Source: CAZQKE01 sp964593865
GTDB taxonomy: Bacteria; Chloroflexota; Anaerolineae; JAAYZQ01
Direction of reading: 5' to 3'
Assembly: GCA_964593865.1 (NCBI GenBank)
Contig: CAZQKE010000088.1
Span: 1-13,808 of the forward strand
Length of the DNA: 13,808 nucleotides
Every line of letters starts with the position of its first letter. The first letter of the stretch is position 1. Below are positions 13,582-13,808 of the stretch, piece by piece. A model generated the notes under the pieces. It had not been told where the DNA came from and made no database searches. It was given only the letters and a program-made list of their open reading frames with translations. A program made the position numbers and the translations under genes.

Positions 13582-13808
13582 GCGGTTTCAAAATCCGAAC
13601 CGCAAAGGCGCAAGGGGCGCAAAGGAAAGAAGAAAAAACCTTCGCGCTCGCGGCGTCTTGGCGGTTCCAAAATCCGAACCGCGAAGGCGCAAAGGGCGCA
13701 AAGGAAGGAAGAAAAGACCTTCACGCTCTTGGCGTCTTGGCGGTTCCAAAATCCGAACCGCAAAGGCGCAAGGGGCGCAAAGGAAGGAAGAAAAAACCTT
13801 CGCGCTCG
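13582..13808. repeat. Three tandem 79-bp repeats with internal hairpin, continuing past the window end
   Basis: ATCCGAACCGC recurs with an exact 79-bp period (TCCGAAC at 13594, 13673 and 13752); the third copy is cut by the window edge. Each unit carries AACCGCAAAGGCGCAAG, a purine-rich AAGGAAGGAAGAAAA segment, and GGCGTCTTGGCGGTT. GCGGTTC and GAACCGC form a 7-bp stem around an 8-base loop, extendable to about 15 bp with two G-U pairs. The array begins right after the lyase-like gene stop. Copies differ by a few substitutions. Similar AACCGCAAAGGCGC-type repeats are, to my knowledge, widespread between genes of environmental bacteria. Open frames across it on the minus strand are by-products. 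Confidence 0.9.

Noticed and set aside
13152..13763. Minus-strand open frame through the 79-bp repeats with NRQDAK- and PRRRERE-like product
   Set aside because: Translation of a non-coding repeat joined to antisense sequence; such products recur wherever this repeat occurs.

Overview
The window looks like a GC-rich piece of a Chloroflexota chromosome (Anaerolineae-like), judged from gene content and protein style: Thr/Pro-rich stalk proteins, a DUF4012 membrane protein next to thrS and pth, a T-box before thrS, and a GlcD-GlcF fusion beside a PocR-domain regulator. This assignment is an inference; no rRNA or other phylogenetic marker is present. It is ordinary chromosome: no transposase, integrase, phage gene or CRISPR array was seen.

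Left half (1-7773, all genes on the minus strand). Transcription runs right to left: rpsT (30S protein S20) with its own promoter and terminator; then a strong promoter, tRNA-Val(GAC), a threonine T-box leader, thrS and a four-helix DUF4012 membrane protein. After a possible internal promoter come two Thr/Pro-rich single-pass surface proteins, then pth (peptidyl-tRNA hydrolase) and the first 110 codons of mfd (transcription-repair coupling factor), cut by the window edge. No terminator is visible between tRNA-Val and the T-box, so the tRNA and the leader are probably made as one transcript. The roughly 340 bp between pth and mfd hold two families of short repeats in opposite orientation: 9 copies of CGAATTGG, then 9 copies of CAATTCG. 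Together they could fold into a long multi-register hairpin in the pth-mfd transcript.

Right half (7968-13580, plus strand). Divergent from rpsT, a consensus promoter drives a probably leaderless mRNA for a regulator with an excisionase/MerR-like HTH and a PocR sensory domain. Ten bases after it starts a 1030-residue flavo-iron-sulfur oxidoreductase: a GlcD-type FAD domain, two 4Fe-4S motifs and two CCG domains, ending in a 132-residue Met/Pro-rich tail of unknown function. A clear terminator closes this unit. A separate unit with its own promoter encodes a sphingosine-1-phosphate-lyase-like PLP enzyme with an N-terminal hydrophobic anchor. It is followed by three tandem 79-bp repeats containing a hairpin, which run off the window end.

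The features most worth following up are the paired inverted repeat arrays before mfd, the Met/Pro-rich tail together with its adjacent PocR sensor, and the tRNA-Val/T-box arrangement.
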